Assembly (NCBI GenBank): GCA_964404985.1
Contig: CAYOMD010000017.1
Span: forward strand, 1-52,020
Source of the DNA: Hankyongella sp964404985
GTDB lineage: Bacteria > Pseudomonadota > Alphaproteobacteria > Sphingomonadales > Sphingomonadaceae
Direction of reading: 5' to 3'
DNA length: 52,020 nucleotides
Under the pieces are notes generated by a model, which worked only from the letters and a program-made list of their open reading frames with translations, was not told the DNA's origin and did no database searches. A program made the position numbers and the translations under genes. Shown here piece after piece: positions 7,978 through 16,268 of this stretch. Numbering within the stretch: the first letter of the stretch is position 1; every line of letters starts with the position of its first letter.

Positions 7978-8454
7978 ATGCGGCATCACTCGCATCCCGG
8001 ACCGGGCGTACACCTGCCGCCGCCTGTGTGGGTGATCGGGTGCATGCTGTCCGGCATGCTTTTTGACAGGGTGTTGTCGCTGCCCGCCCTGCCGCTGCCG
8101 TCGCTGGCGGCGTCTCTGCTTGGCGGCGCCTTGATACTTGCCGGATCAGCGATCATCGCCGCGGGCATTATCAGCTTCCGCCGCGCCAAAACTCCCGTTG
8201 AGCCGTGGAAGCCGGCCCGTGCGCTCGTGACCGACGGTCTCTACCGCCATACCCGCAACCCGATGTATCTCGGCATGATGGTCTTCTATGCTGGTATGAC
8301 GATCCTGCGCACCAGCCTGGGTGCGGCGTTGCTGCTGCCTGTGCTCATCGTCATCATCCAGTCCCGGGTCATTACGCGCGAGGAACTGCATCTGCTGACT
8401 GTGTTCGGCAAGGACTACACGGACTATTGCCGCCGTGTTCGGCGCTGGCTTTGA
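7978..8454 (+). CDS. Isoprenylcysteine carboxyl methyltransferase (ICMT/PEMT) family membrane protein
   Basis: A 158-residue integral membrane protein with about four hydrophobic segments. The motif LVTDGLYRHTRNPMYLGMM is the signature of the ICMT/PEMT methyltransferase family, where the RHxRNPxY loop helps bind S-adenosylmethionine. ITREELHLLTVFGKDYTDY near the C-terminus matches the family's glutamate-containing final helix. Bacterial members methylate varied or unknown substrates, and nothing here identifies the substrate. The start is the ATG at 7978 or the adjacent GTG at 7975, 5-8 bp after the rpoD stop, so it is probably co-transcribed with rpoD. Confidence 0.85.
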   Translation: MRHHSHPGPGVHLPPPVWVIGCMLSGMLFDRVLSLPALPLPSLAASLLGGALILAGSAIIAAGIISFRRAKTPVEPWKPARALVTDGLYRHTRNPMYLGMMVFYAGMTILRTSLGAALLLPVLIVIIQSRVITREELHLLTVFGKDYTDYCRRVRRWL

Positions 8455-8469
8455 AGTCTGAAGACTTCA
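8452..8469. terminator. Hairpin between convergent genes, probable bidirectional terminator
   Basis: TGAAGTC and GACTTCA pair perfectly around a 4-nt loop. The hairpin begins on the stop codon of the ICMT-like gene and ends 12 bp before the stop of the SOD-like gene. There is no strong U-tract, so termination efficiency is uncertain. Confidence 0.45.
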
Positions 8470-8480
8470 GGCAGCAGGCT

Positions 8481-9446
8481 TCAATACGTACCCTGGGTGC
8501 CCGCCGGCGGTGATCCCTCATCCTCTGGCACCTGAAGCGGCCCGCGCTTGATCGATGGGGATTGTGGTGCGCCCAGAGTGGGTGACGGGACTGGCCCTGG
8601 CATGATGATTTGTGCGCCGGAGTTCGGTGTTTCCGAAGTGCGTTGCGCAGTGTCCGGTGCCGATGCAGGACGCGGTGCCGTGATCGTCTGCGGCGACGGC
8701 GGCAAACCCGCGGCTGTCTCGACTGGCGCAGAAGGCAGAGCCTGGACTGCCGGTGCTGCGCTCTCAGGGGCGATTACGGGCTGCGGCAGAGGTGCCGGCA
8801 AAACCGGCGCTGCCGCCGCCCGCGCCTGCAGTGCTGCCTCCTTGCGGGCCAGTTCTGCTTCACGCGCCGCCAGATCAGCCTCGCGGCGGGCCAGCTCAGC
8901 GTCCGCCAGTGCGGCAGGCGGCATGAACACGCCGCAAGCCAGACGCGCCCCGCTGTTGCCGGTCGGATCGCTGAAATAATCGTCGGCTGCCGATTTCACG
9001 ACGAGACTAACGCCCTGATCGCCGACAATGGTCCCCTTCTGGCCTGGCGTCAGACCGGCACCAGGCAGAAAGACATCCATTTGCGCTGTACCATCCGTGC
9101 CAACATACAGGTTCGGCAGATCGCCTGTATGATAGCCGCTGGGCGAGAGAAACCCATGATTGCGTGCCTCACTGTTCTGGTGAGGGCCGCTGGAGACAAA
9201 GTTGGGGGCGTTACATGAAGGGGCACCATGAAAATGTAACCCGCGCGGGCCGGGCGGCAGACCCTTTAACCGCATTTCCAGCAGCACGCCTTTGGGGGCT
9301 TTCGTCAGGGTTGCCTCACCAAGATCGGCGCCATTCCCATCCCGGACCCTGGCGATGAGATCACTGGGGGGGCGAGTTTGCGCAAAAACCGTGCCTGATG
9401 CGCAACAAAGCATACACACTGCAAGCAGGATTGCCGGTTTTTCCAT
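8481..9446 (-). CDS. Exported Cu/Zn superoxide dismutase-like protein with degenerate copper site and coiled-coil/Pro-rich tail
   Basis: A 321-residue protein. Residues 1-23 form a signal peptide (MEKPAILLAVCMLCC ... VFAQ) and residues 25-165 a SodC-fold domain. It keeps GLHFHG, the GPH and NHG histidines, the zinc aspartate in YHTGDLPNLYV and the DPTGNSGARLACGV block. The usual histidine just before the ADDY segment (family VVH, SOD1 His120) is lysine here (SLVVKSAADDY). One copper ligand is therefore lost and classic dismutase activity is doubtful. A charged Ala-Arg-Glu coiled coil (ADLAAREAELARKEAAL) follows, then about 110 proline-rich residues, an unusual extension for SodC. The ATG at 9446 starts the signal peptide; an upstream TTG at 9482 is less likely. 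Confidence 0.82.
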   Translation of the reverse strand: MEKPAILLAVCMLCCASGTVFAQTRPPSDLIARVRDGNGADLGEATLTKAPKGVLLEMRLKGLPPGPRGLHFHGAPSCNAPNFVSSGPHQNSEARNHGFLSPSGYHTGDLPNLYVGTDGTAQMDVFLPGAGLTPGQKGTIVGDQGVSLVVKSAADDYFSDPTGNSGARLACGVFMPPAALADAELARREADLAAREAELARKEAALQARAAAAPVLPAPLPQPVIAPESAAPAVQALPSAPVETAAGLPPSPQTITAPRPASAPDTAQRTSETPNSGAQIIMPGPVPSPTLGAPQSPSIKRGPLQVPEDEGSPPAGTQGTY

Positions 9447-9502
9447 GCTGCAATAATGCCACACACGATCATGGAACGCCAATGACAGCTTGATGAAATG
9501 CG

Positions 9503-9967
9503 TCAGGCTGAGGGGCGATCCGCAATCATCGCGGTGAACTCCGCCTCAGCCATGAACTGACCGGCGACAGAGGCAACCCCGCGATAGCGGCGCACACGGG
9601 CGCGCGCCTGCTGCTGGGTGACGTTCAGGTGCAGCAGGCAACCCGGCTCGACCGGATGACGGAACTTCGCCCCCTCGATCGACATGAAATACACAAGCTT
9701 ATCCTGCGCGTCCGCCCCCATTGAGAGCATAGCGTGGATGGCAGCGGCCTGCGCCAGCGCCTCGACAATCAGCACGCCCGGCATGATCGGCCGACCGGGG
9801 AAATGCCCGGCGAAGAACGGCTCGTTCATGGTCACGCCTTTGACCGCGCTCAATGCCACCTCGGGCTCGAACGACTCGACGCGGTCCACCAGAAGCATGG
9901 GGAAGCGGTGCGGGATCAAGTCCATGATCCGCCGGACGTCAAATCCAGTCACAGCCTCCCCATCCAT
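9503..9967 (-). CDS. fabZ: 3-hydroxyacyl-ACP dehydratase FabZ
   Basis: A 154-residue hot-dog fold enzyme of type II fatty acid synthesis that dehydrates 3-hydroxyacyl-ACP. The N-terminal IMDLIPHRFPMLLVDRV and the catalytic stretch FFAGHFPGRPIMPGVLIVEA are unmistakable, the histidine of GHFPG and the glutamate of VEALAQ being the active-site pair. It lies 4 bp after the skp stop. In most alphaproteobacteria lpxD would sit between them, with lpxA after fabZ. Both are missing here, so the gene has lost its usual lipid A neighbours. Confidence 0.96.
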   Translation of the reverse strand: MDGEAVTGFDVRRIMDLIPHRFPMLLVDRVESFEPEVALSAVKGVTMNEPFFAGHFPGRPIMPGVLIVEALAQAAAIHAMLSMGADAQDKLVYFMSIEGAKFRHPVEPGCLLHLNVTQQQARARVRRYRGVASVAGQFMAEAEFTAMIADRPSA

Positions 9968-9971
9968 CCGG

Positions 9972-10562
9972 CTAGTTCTTCTTCGGCGGGGTGGTGGCCT
10001 GCGCCTGGGGCGCTGCTGCCGGAGCGGGCGGCGTGAGCGATACGGTCGGTTTGCGCTGGTTCAGCATTTGCAGAACCTGCTTGGTGATATCCATCGACTC
10101 GGTGTGGCTTATTGTGGCTTCAGCGCGCAACACAGCAACAGCACCGCGGGTCTTCTGGATTTCTGCCGAGATCTTGTCGACCTCATCGACGATCTGCTCC
10201 AGCACATAGCGGTCAATGCGCTGCAGCTCGGTAGCCTGGCGCTTCAGTTCGTCTTCAGCGGCGGCGGCTCGTTTCTGGAGGTCCTGCTGCTTCGGGCGCA
10301 AAACGTCCTCGGTCGCGACGCCAGACCGCGCCTGATCCTGAAGGTCATTGGCTTCCTTGGAGAATTGCGCCTGGTAACCGTTGCGGCGATCCTCGAGTTG
10401 CTTGGCGCGCGCCTGAATTTGCGGCTGTGCTGCCTTCACGGCCACCGAGTCGCGTACCACCTGGTTGACGTCCACAATCAGCAGGCCGCCCTGCTGCGCG
10501 ATTGCAGCCCCGGACGAGGCAATCATGACGCCAAGCGCCAGTGCAATTATACTCTTCTTCAT
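9972..10562 (-). CDS. skp: OmpH/Skp-family periplasmic chaperone
   Basis: A 196-residue exported protein with signal peptide MKKSIIALALGVMIASSGAA ending AIAQ. A long helical coiled-coil arm region follows (KQLEDRRNGYQAQF, RPKQQDLQKRAAAAEDELKR), then a short strand region and a Pro/Ala-rich tail. Skp holds unfolded outer-membrane proteins in the periplasm and delivers them to BamA. The ATG at 10562 (preceded by an in-frame GTG) lies just after the bamA stop, so the two are translationally coupled. It is somewhat longer than E. coli Skp because of the C-terminal tail. The family is clear, and the symbol follows the Skp/OmpH family. Confidence 0.9.
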   Translation of the reverse strand: MKKSIIALALGVMIASSGAAIAQQGGLLIVDVNQVVRDSVAVKAAQPQIQARAKQLEDRRNGYQAQFSKEANDLQDQARSGVATEDVLRPKQQDLQKRAAAAEDELKRQATELQRIDRYVLEQIVDEVDKISAEIQKTRGAVAVLRAEATISHTESMDITKQVLQMLNQRKPTVSLTPPAPAAAPQAQATTPPKKN

Positions 10563-10564
10563 CA

Positions 10565-13129
10565 CTAGAACTGTGTCCCTACGTTAAACTGGAATATTTC
10601 CACCTGATCGCCGTCTCTCTTGATGAGTGCACGCGCGACGTCAATACGAAACGGTCCGAACGGAGACTTCCATGAGACGCCGATGCCGACGGATACACGC
10701 GGCGATGGCGTATCGCCCTGCACTACCTCGCTGACACCGAGTGCCGCGAGATCAGCGTCCCGACGGTCTGGCTGGTCGATCCCGAACAGGGCACCGGCAT
10801 CGATGTACGCGGATGTGCGCAGTCCCAGTTCATTGACGGCAGACCCCAGCGGCAGATCAACCTCCGCACTGGTGAGATAATAAATCTGGCCGCCAATCGA
10901 ATCGTCGACCTGAGTACCGGTCGGAACACCACAAAGGTTGCCATCGAGGCAGGTCCGCAGCGAGCGCGGGCCGATACCGCGAATTCTAAAACCACGGAAG
11001 CGCGGCGAGCCGAGGAAATAGCGATCGGTAATCCGGACATCGTCGCCGCCGAAACCGATCACATGGCCGCCCTCCGCCCCCAGGCGCAAAACAAAATTAT
11101 AAGGCAGCGTGAAGTACCTGTCGTAATCGATGGATGTCCGCAGATACCGCACATCCCCGCCAAGCCCTGCTACATCTTCGGTGAACACCAGGCGCTGGCC
11201 GCGGGTCGGTCGCTCGAAGCTGTTGAGACTGCTGTAAGCAAGCGTCAAACCAACCGACGACGTCAAGCGGGTGGAGGAGGCGTCATTCTCCACCAGATCG
11301 CACAGGAAGGTCCCGGCCAGGAACAGGTTGCAGGTGCCGTTGGTGAAGAACGTGCTCTCATCCAGCGATGTCTGGGTCGTGGAAATGCGGTAGCGCAGGC
11401 CAAGGCTCCAGAATTCCGTGATCGGGAAGCCGAGCCTTGCCCCGCCACCAATCGAGACTTCCTCGTAGGTGGTGTCGCGGTCGTTGTTGCCGGTGAAGCG
11501 GAAACTGTTGAAGTCACGCCGGAAGACATCGAGCCCTGCCGACAGGTTACGCCCGAGGAATGCCGGCTCGGTAAAGCTCAAATCGAGTTCATTCCGGAAA
11601 CTCGACAGCGTAAACCCGAGGCGCAGGTCCTGGCCTTTGCCGAGGAAATTGCTCTGGCTGATCGAGGCATCAAACAGGAAGCTCTCAAGGCTCGAGAACC
11701 CGGCACCCAACTGCAGCTGCCCGGTCGACTTCTCCTCGACATTGACTTCGAGCACGACACGGTCCGGCGTGCTGCCGGGCTTCTGCTCGATATCGATATC
11801 TTCCTGGAAGTAGCCGAGCGAGCGGATACGGTCGCGCGAGCGATTGACCTTGAAGCTGTTGAACGCATCGCCCTCGGCCAGCCGGAATTCGCGCCGGATT
11901 ACCTTGTCTTCGGTCTGGACGTTGCCGTTGATGTTGATCCGCTCGACATAGACCCGTGGGGCCTCGTTGATGACGAACGTGATGTTCATCTTGCGGTTTT
12001 CACGATCACGATCAAAGCGCGGGCGCACATCCGCGAAGGCATAGCCAAAAAGGCCGGCCGTCTGGGTCAGCAGTTCGCTGGTGTCTTCCACACGCTTGGC
12101 GTTGAACTGATCGCCCGGCTTGATGCCCACCAACTTCTGGAGGCTGTCCGATTTGAGGTCGCGGATCTTGCTGTCCACCTCGATCTTGCCGAAGTCGTAT
12201 TTCTCGCCCTCCTCCACCACGAACGTCTGGAAAAAATTCTCCAGGTCAGACGCCAGTTCGGACGATGCAGAGACCACGCGGAAGTCTGCATAGCCGTTAG
12301 TGAGGTAGTACTGCCGCAACTTCTCGCGATCGAAGGCAGTGCGATCCGGATCGTAGGAGTCGTTGGAGGAGAAAAACCGGTACCAGCGCGCCTGACGGGT
12401 GGCGATTTCGCCGCGCAGCTTTCCGTCGGAAAAGGCACGGTTGCCGAGGAAGTTTATCTGGCGGACTTTCGAGCGCGGACCCTCGTTGATCTCGAACACC
12501 AGGTCCACCCGGTTCTGCGGCAGGCGGATGACCTTGGGATCTATGGTCGCGGCAAACCGCCCGGAGCGGCGGTACAGTTCGATCAGGCGGGAGACGTCCG
12601 ATCGCACCTTGGAGCGGGTGTAAATCTGGCGCGGTGCCAGGCGGACTTCTTCCTGCAGCTTGTCGATCTTCTGCCGCTTGTTGCCCTCGAACAGGATGCG
12701 GTTGATGACCGGGTTTTCCTTGACGTTGATCGTCAGAACCCCGGCGTCATCGCGGATGGTGACATCTGCGAACAGGTCCGTGCCGTAGAGTTTCTTCAGC
12801 GCAATATCGAGCGCCTCGCGGTCATAGGGCGCGCCGACCCGCAGATCGATGTAGGATCGCACGGTCTCCGGCTCCAGCCGTTCGTTGCCGGTGACCAGGA
12901 TCGAGCGAACGGGCCCGAGCGATTGTACAGGGCGGGGAGCCGGCTCTGCTGCCTGTCCCGGCGCTGGTGCGCCTTGTTGCGGCGGCGGCGGTGCCGGCGG
13001 GCCTGCCTGTTGTGCATAGGCGGTGATCGCCGGCAGGCAGCAGCCGACGGCAAAAACCGCCAGCACGCCAGTCAGGCGGCGGCTCGAACAAGGAAGGCTG
13101 CGGGCGCGCTTCGCCATGGTCTTTGTCAT
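10565..13129 (-). CDS. bamA: Outer membrane protein assembly factor BamA
   Basis: An 854-residue Omp85 protein that inserts beta-barrels into the outer membrane. The N-terminal signal region is followed by a Pro/Gln-rich linker (about residues 40-70) and five POTRA domains, the first starting with RSILVTGNERLEPETVRSYI. The C-terminal barrel (about 440-854) contains RFRGFRIRGIGPRS, the conserved VRGF/Y-like loop motif, and ends in a terminal phenylalanine (NVGTQF), the barrel-targeting signal. The likely start is the ATG at 13129 (MTKTMAKRARSL) or the ATG at 13117. Upstream codons lie inside rseP. It sits in the conserved rseP-bamA-skp order. Confidence 0.96.
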   Translation of the reverse strand: MTKTMAKRARSLPCSSRRLTGVLAVFAVGCCLPAITAYAQQAGPPAPPPPQQGAPAPGQAAEPAPRPVQSLGPVRSILVTGNERLEPETVRSYIDLRVGAPYDREALDIALKKLYGTDLFADVTIRDDAGVLTINVKENPVINRILFEGNKRQKIDKLQEEVRLAPRQIYTRSKVRSDVSRLIELYRRSGRFAATIDPKVIRLPQNRVDLVFEINEGPRSKVRQINFLGNRAFSDGKLRGEIATRQARWYRFFSSNDSYDPDRTAFDREKLRQYYLTNGYADFRVVSASSELASDLENFFQTFVVEEGEKYDFGKIEVDSKIRDLKSDSLQKLVGIKPGDQFNAKRVEDTSELLTQTAGLFGYAFADVRPRFDRDRENRKMNITFVINEAPRVYVERININGNVQTEDKVIRREFRLAEGDAFNSFKVNRSRDRIRSLGYFQEDIDIEQKPGSTPDRVVLEVNVEEKSTGQLQLGAGFSSLESFLFDASISQSNFLGKGQDLRLGFTLSSFRNELDLSFTEPAFLGRNLSAGLDVFRRDFNSFRFTGNNDRDTTYEEVSIGGGARLGFPITEFWSLGLRYRISTTQTSLDESTFFTNGTCNLFLAGTFLCDLVENDASSTRLTSSVGLTLAYSSLNSFERPTRGQRLVFTEDVAGLGGDVRYLRTSIDYDRYFTLPYNFVLRLGAEGGHVIGFGGDDVRITDRYFLGSPRFRGFRIRGIGPRSLRTCLDGNLCGVPTGTQVDDSIGGQIYYLTSAEVDLPLGSAVNELGLRTSAYIDAGALFGIDQPDRRDADLAALGVSEVVQGDTPSPRVSVGIGVSWKSPFGPFRIDVARALIKRDGDQVEIFQFNVGTQF

Positions 13130-13131
13130 AT

Positions 13132-14271
13132 TTAGCTGAAAATCCGTGCCAGCTTGTCCCAAACCCCGAACGACGCCAGATCGTTGACGGTAAGAAACAG
13201 CATCAATGATAGCACCAGCGCCAAGCCCGTGCGGAACGACCATTCAAGAACTTTCGGGTTGACCGGCCGACCGCGAACAGACTCCACCGCGTAAAGAACC
13301 AGGTGTCCACCGTCAAGCATGGGGACCGGCAGCAGGTTGACGAAGCCCAGGTTGATCGAGATCAGCGCAATAAACGTAACCAGCGGCACGATGCCCAATG
13401 CGGCACTTTGGCCGGAATAGTCCGCGATCTTGAGGGGGCCGCCCAGTTCTGTCACCGGTCGTCGACCGCTGACGATCTGCCAGAGGGTCGCCGCCATCGA
13501 ACGGGTGAGCGCCACGGTCTGCTCTGTCGCGGCCACAACCGCCTGGAACGGATTAAGCTGGTCGACACGCCGGCCATCTGCCTGCAGGCCGATCATGCCG
13601 CGGGCATAAACGTTGCCGAAGCGGTCCTTCTCCTCAATCCGTCGCGGGGTGATGGTGAGCGCAATCTCCCGGCCGTCCCGGGCAATGGTCATATCCAGCG
13701 GTTCGCCCGGATTGATGGCGATCACGCTCACGATATCTTCAAAGCGCCGGACACTCTGGCCCTCCAGCCGGACAATCCTGTCACCCGGCAGGATGCCCGC
13801 CGCCTGTGCCGCGCTGTTCGGCACGATGCTGGCGACACGCGGCACGGTGTATGGTTGCCCGATGATCGTGAACAGGGTCGCAAAAATCAGGATGGCAAAG
13901 GCGAAATTGATCATCGGCCCTGCGGCCACAATGAGCGCGCGCTGCCAGATCGGCTTGAACTGGAACAGGTCGGCGCGCTCGGCAGGGCTGAGGCGCGCGG
14001 CATCCGGGTCCGGCTGGCTCGCGACATTCATGTCGCCGGCAAACTTCACATAGCCGCCGAGCGGCAGGAGAGAGATGCGCCAGCGGGTGCCGAGTTTGTC
14101 GGTCCATCCAAAAATCTCCGGCCCGAAGCCGATCGAGAAGCCATCGATCCTGGTGCGGAACAGGCGCGCCGCCAGATAGTGGCCCAGTTCATGGATGAAC
14201 ACGAGCGGCCCCAGGACGACCAGGAACCAAAGGGCACTGCTGAGCAAGCCGGGGGCCGCCAGGGTCGACAT
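13132..14271 (-). CDS. rseP: RIP metalloprotease RseP (site-2 protease)
   Basis: A 379-residue inner-membrane zinc protease. The active site HELGH is at residues 27-31 in the first membrane segment (VFIHELGHYLAARLF), and the second zinc-ligand region is LLPVPMLDGGHLV near the C-terminus. A PDZ domain sits in between (RVASIVPNSAAQAAGILPGD). It cleaves anti-sigma factors and signal-peptide remnants within the membrane. The ATG at 14271 overlaps the dxr stop (TGATG); a GTG 3 nt upstream is possible. It has three to four membrane spans and normal length. Confidence 0.96.
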   Translation of the reverse strand: MSTLAAPGLLSSALWFLVVLGPLVFIHELGHYLAARLFRTRIDGFSIGFGPEIFGWTDKLGTRWRISLLPLGGYVKFAGDMNVASQPDPDAARLSPAERADLFQFKPIWQRALIVAAGPMINFAFAILIFATLFTIIGQPYTVPRVASIVPNSAAQAAGILPGDRIVRLEGQSVRRFEDIVSVIAINPGEPLDMTIARDGREIALTITPRRIEEKDRFGNVYARGMIGLQADGRRVDQLNPFQAVVAATEQTVALTRSMAATLWQIVSGRRPVTELGGPLKIADYSGQSAALGIVPLVTFIALISINLGFVNLLPVPMLDGGHLVLYAVESVRGRPVNPKVLEWSFRTGLALVLSLMLFLTVNDLASFGVWDKLARIFS

Positions 14272-15431
14272 CACGCTACTCCCATGGACACGACGGCCTG
14301 TTCTGCACGCCGGCGTGCCTCGCCATCGGCCGCCAGGACGGTCTCCAGATCAAGGGCGTCCATGCCCGGCATCGCCGAGAGGACTTCGGCAACAATGGCA
14401 GCGATATCCAGAAACCGGATCCGCCGATCAAGGAATGCCTGGACTGCAACTTCATTGGCTGCATTGAGCACGGCTGGTGCCGTCCCGCCATCGCGCAGCG
14501 CCGAAAGCGCCAGATTCAGCGCCGGAAAGCGCGTGAAATCCGGCGACTCGAACGTAAGCTGGCCAACTTCTGCGAGATCGAGGCGACGACAGGGCGTCTC
14601 GATCCGCTCCGGATAGGCCAGAGTATAGGCAATCGGTGTCCGCATGTCCGGCGTGCCCATCTGAGCCAGCACCGAGCCATCGACATACTCTACCATCGAA
14701 TGCACGACCGACTGCGGGTGCACGATGACCTGAAAGCGGTCGTGTGCCACCGGAAACAGATGACTGGCCTCGATGACTTCCAGGCCCTTGTTCATCAGGG
14801 TGGCCGAGTCGATGGAGATTTTCGCCCCCATGGACCAGACCGGGTGTTTGACCGCCTGCTCCGGGGTTACCGCGCGCATGTCCTCCAGCGCCCAGGTCCG
14901 GAACGGCCCGCCCGATGCGGTGAGGATCACGCGGGATACGCGCTCAGGCCGTTCGAAGTCGAACACCTGGTAGATCGCGTTATGCTCGGAATCGACCGGG
15001 AGCAGCCGCGCACCATGGCGGCGTGCGACACCGGTGACCACATCACCGGCGCAGACCAGACATTCCTTGTTGGCAAGCGCGAGGGTAGCCCCCCGCTCCA
15101 GCGCGGCCAGCGCCGGACGCAGACCGGCAGCACCGACAATCGCCGCCATGACGATATCACTCGGGCGGGCCGCCGCCTCGATGATCGCATCCGATCCTGC
15201 GGCCGCCTCGATCCCGGTGCCGGACAGGGCAGCCTTGAGCGCCGGATAGCAAGCCTCGTCGCCGATCACGGCAAATTCGGCCTTGCTTAGCTTGGCGGCC
15301 TCAGCGAGTGCCTCGACATTGCTTTGGGCTGTCAGCGCAACACAGGTGTAGCGGTCCGGATTCCGCTCGATCAGATCAAGTGTCGAGCGTCCGATCGACC
15401 CGGTTGCTCCTAGAATTGTTACTGAACGCAT
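14271..15431 (-). CDS. dxr: 1-deoxy-D-xylulose 5-phosphate reductoisomerase
   Basis: A 386-residue MEP-pathway enzyme that converts DXP to 2-C-methylerythritol 4-phosphate with NADPH. It has the N-terminal nucleotide-binding loop SVTILGATGSIGRSTLDLI. The metal and substrate site is in LLPVDSEHNAIYQ, the flexible loop region in ILTASGGPFR, and the catalytic block in GAKISIDSATLMNKGLEVIEA. Length and motifs are normal. It shows that the organism makes isoprenoid precursors through the MEP route. It is 3 bp from the cdsA stop and overlaps rseP. Confidence 0.97.
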   Translation of the reverse strand: MRSVTILGATGSIGRSTLDLIERNPDRYTCVALTAQSNVEALAEAAKLSKAEFAVIGDEACYPALKAALSGTGIEAAAGSDAIIEAAARPSDIVMAAIVGAAGLRPALAALERGATLALANKECLVCAGDVVTGVARRHGARLLPVDSEHNAIYQVFDFERPERVSRVILTASGGPFRTWALEDMRAVTPEQAVKHPVWSMGAKISIDSATLMNKGLEVIEASHLFPVAHDRFQVIVHPQSVVHSMVEYVDGSVLAQMGTPDMRTPIAYTLAYPERIETPCRRLDLAEVGQLTFESPDFTRFPALNLALSALRDGGTAPAVLNAANEVAVQAFLDRRIRFLDIAAIVAEVLSAMPGMDALDLETVLAADGEARRRAEQAVVSMGVA

Positions 15432-15434
15432 TCT

Positions 15435-16268
15435 CTATCCATTCACTCGCATCAGCCAGGCTTCAAATTGCAGCACAACAGCGAAAACCGGCGCGGACGC
15501 CAGCAAGCCATCCACCCGGTCCATCACACCACCATGCCCGGGGATGATGGACCCGGAATTCTTCACCCCGAACCCGCGTTTCAGAGCGGATTCGCCTAGG
15601 TCACCCATAACAGCGATAACTGCAAGCGATACAGCGGCAGCCAAAGGCGGAATATGGCCCTGGGTATCCAGAATACGTGCGCCGGCCCCGGCAGCCAACG
15701 CAAAGGCCATGCTGCCGACAAAGCCGGCCCAGGTTTTGTTGGGGCTCCAGCGCGGCGCCATTTTCGGGCCACCGAAGGCACGCCCGAAGACATAACCGCC
15801 GATATCCGTGCTCCAGACAATCGCCATCAGCCAGAGTACCCGCGTGATGCCGCCATCGCCGTCCCGCAGCCACATCAGGGCAAGCGCCGGCAGCGCCGCA
15901 TAAATCAACCCCGCACCGACCCAGCGATGCATGAGCGCTGGCGCGCGCGAATAGGGAACGGACAGGAGCGATGCCCCAAGGCCACTCAGAATCACGCCCA
16001 TCAAATAGAAACCGGTTGCCCCCAGCGCCAGCACCACCGCCAGGACAGCCAGTGCTAGCGCCTTGACCATCGGTTCGCGCTCGCTGAGGCCGGTCATGTC
16101 GGCCCACTCGCTGAAGACCAGCGCCGCCCCGACGGCAACTAAAGCGGCAAAAGCAAAGCCACCAATCATGGTCGCGGCAATGGTCACACTGCCCAGGATG
16201 ACGCCCGCGACGATCCGTGCCCGCAATTCTCCGCTCAGGACTGTGCGCTCGGGATCAGCGACCGCCAA
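15435..16268 (-). CDS. cdsA: Phosphatidate cytidylyltransferase
   Basis: A roughly 277-residue integral membrane enzyme that makes CDP-diacylglycerol from phosphatidate and CTP, the entry to phospholipid synthesis. It has about seven hydrophobic segments. The C-terminal family signature is SALKRGFGVKNSGSIIPGHG followed by GVMDRVDG. The signature normally has KD where KN is seen here (codons aag aat), an unusual change near the metal-binding region. The start is uncertain: no ATG exists downstream of the uppS overlap before conserved sequence. The best candidate is the TTG at 16268, overlapping uppS by 14 bp, with another TTG at 16226. A longer reading to 16481 lies inside uppS and is rejected. 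Confidence 0.9.
   Translation of the reverse strand: MAVADPERTVLSGELRARIVAGVILGSVTIAATMIGGFAFAALVAVGAALVFSEWADMTGLSEREPMVKALALAVLAVVLALGATGFYLMGVILSGLGASLLSVPYSRAPALMHRWVGAGLIYAALPALALMWLRDGDGGITRVLWLMAIVWSTDIGGYVFGRAFGGPKMAPRWSPNKTWAGFVGSMAFALAAGAGARILDTQGHIPPLAAAVSLAVIAVMGDLGESALKRGFGVKNSGSIIPGHGGVMDRVDGLLASAPVFAVVLQFEAWLMRVNG

Noticed and set aside
11063..13135. 690-codon open frame opposite bamA
   Set aside because: It lies entirely antisense to a certain gene, has no recognisable domain, and is the usual by-product of high GC. The same applies to long antisense frames at 3800-5254 (dnaG), 6261-7925 (rpoD), 23483-24991 (GGDEF-EAL) and 25860-27371 (katG).
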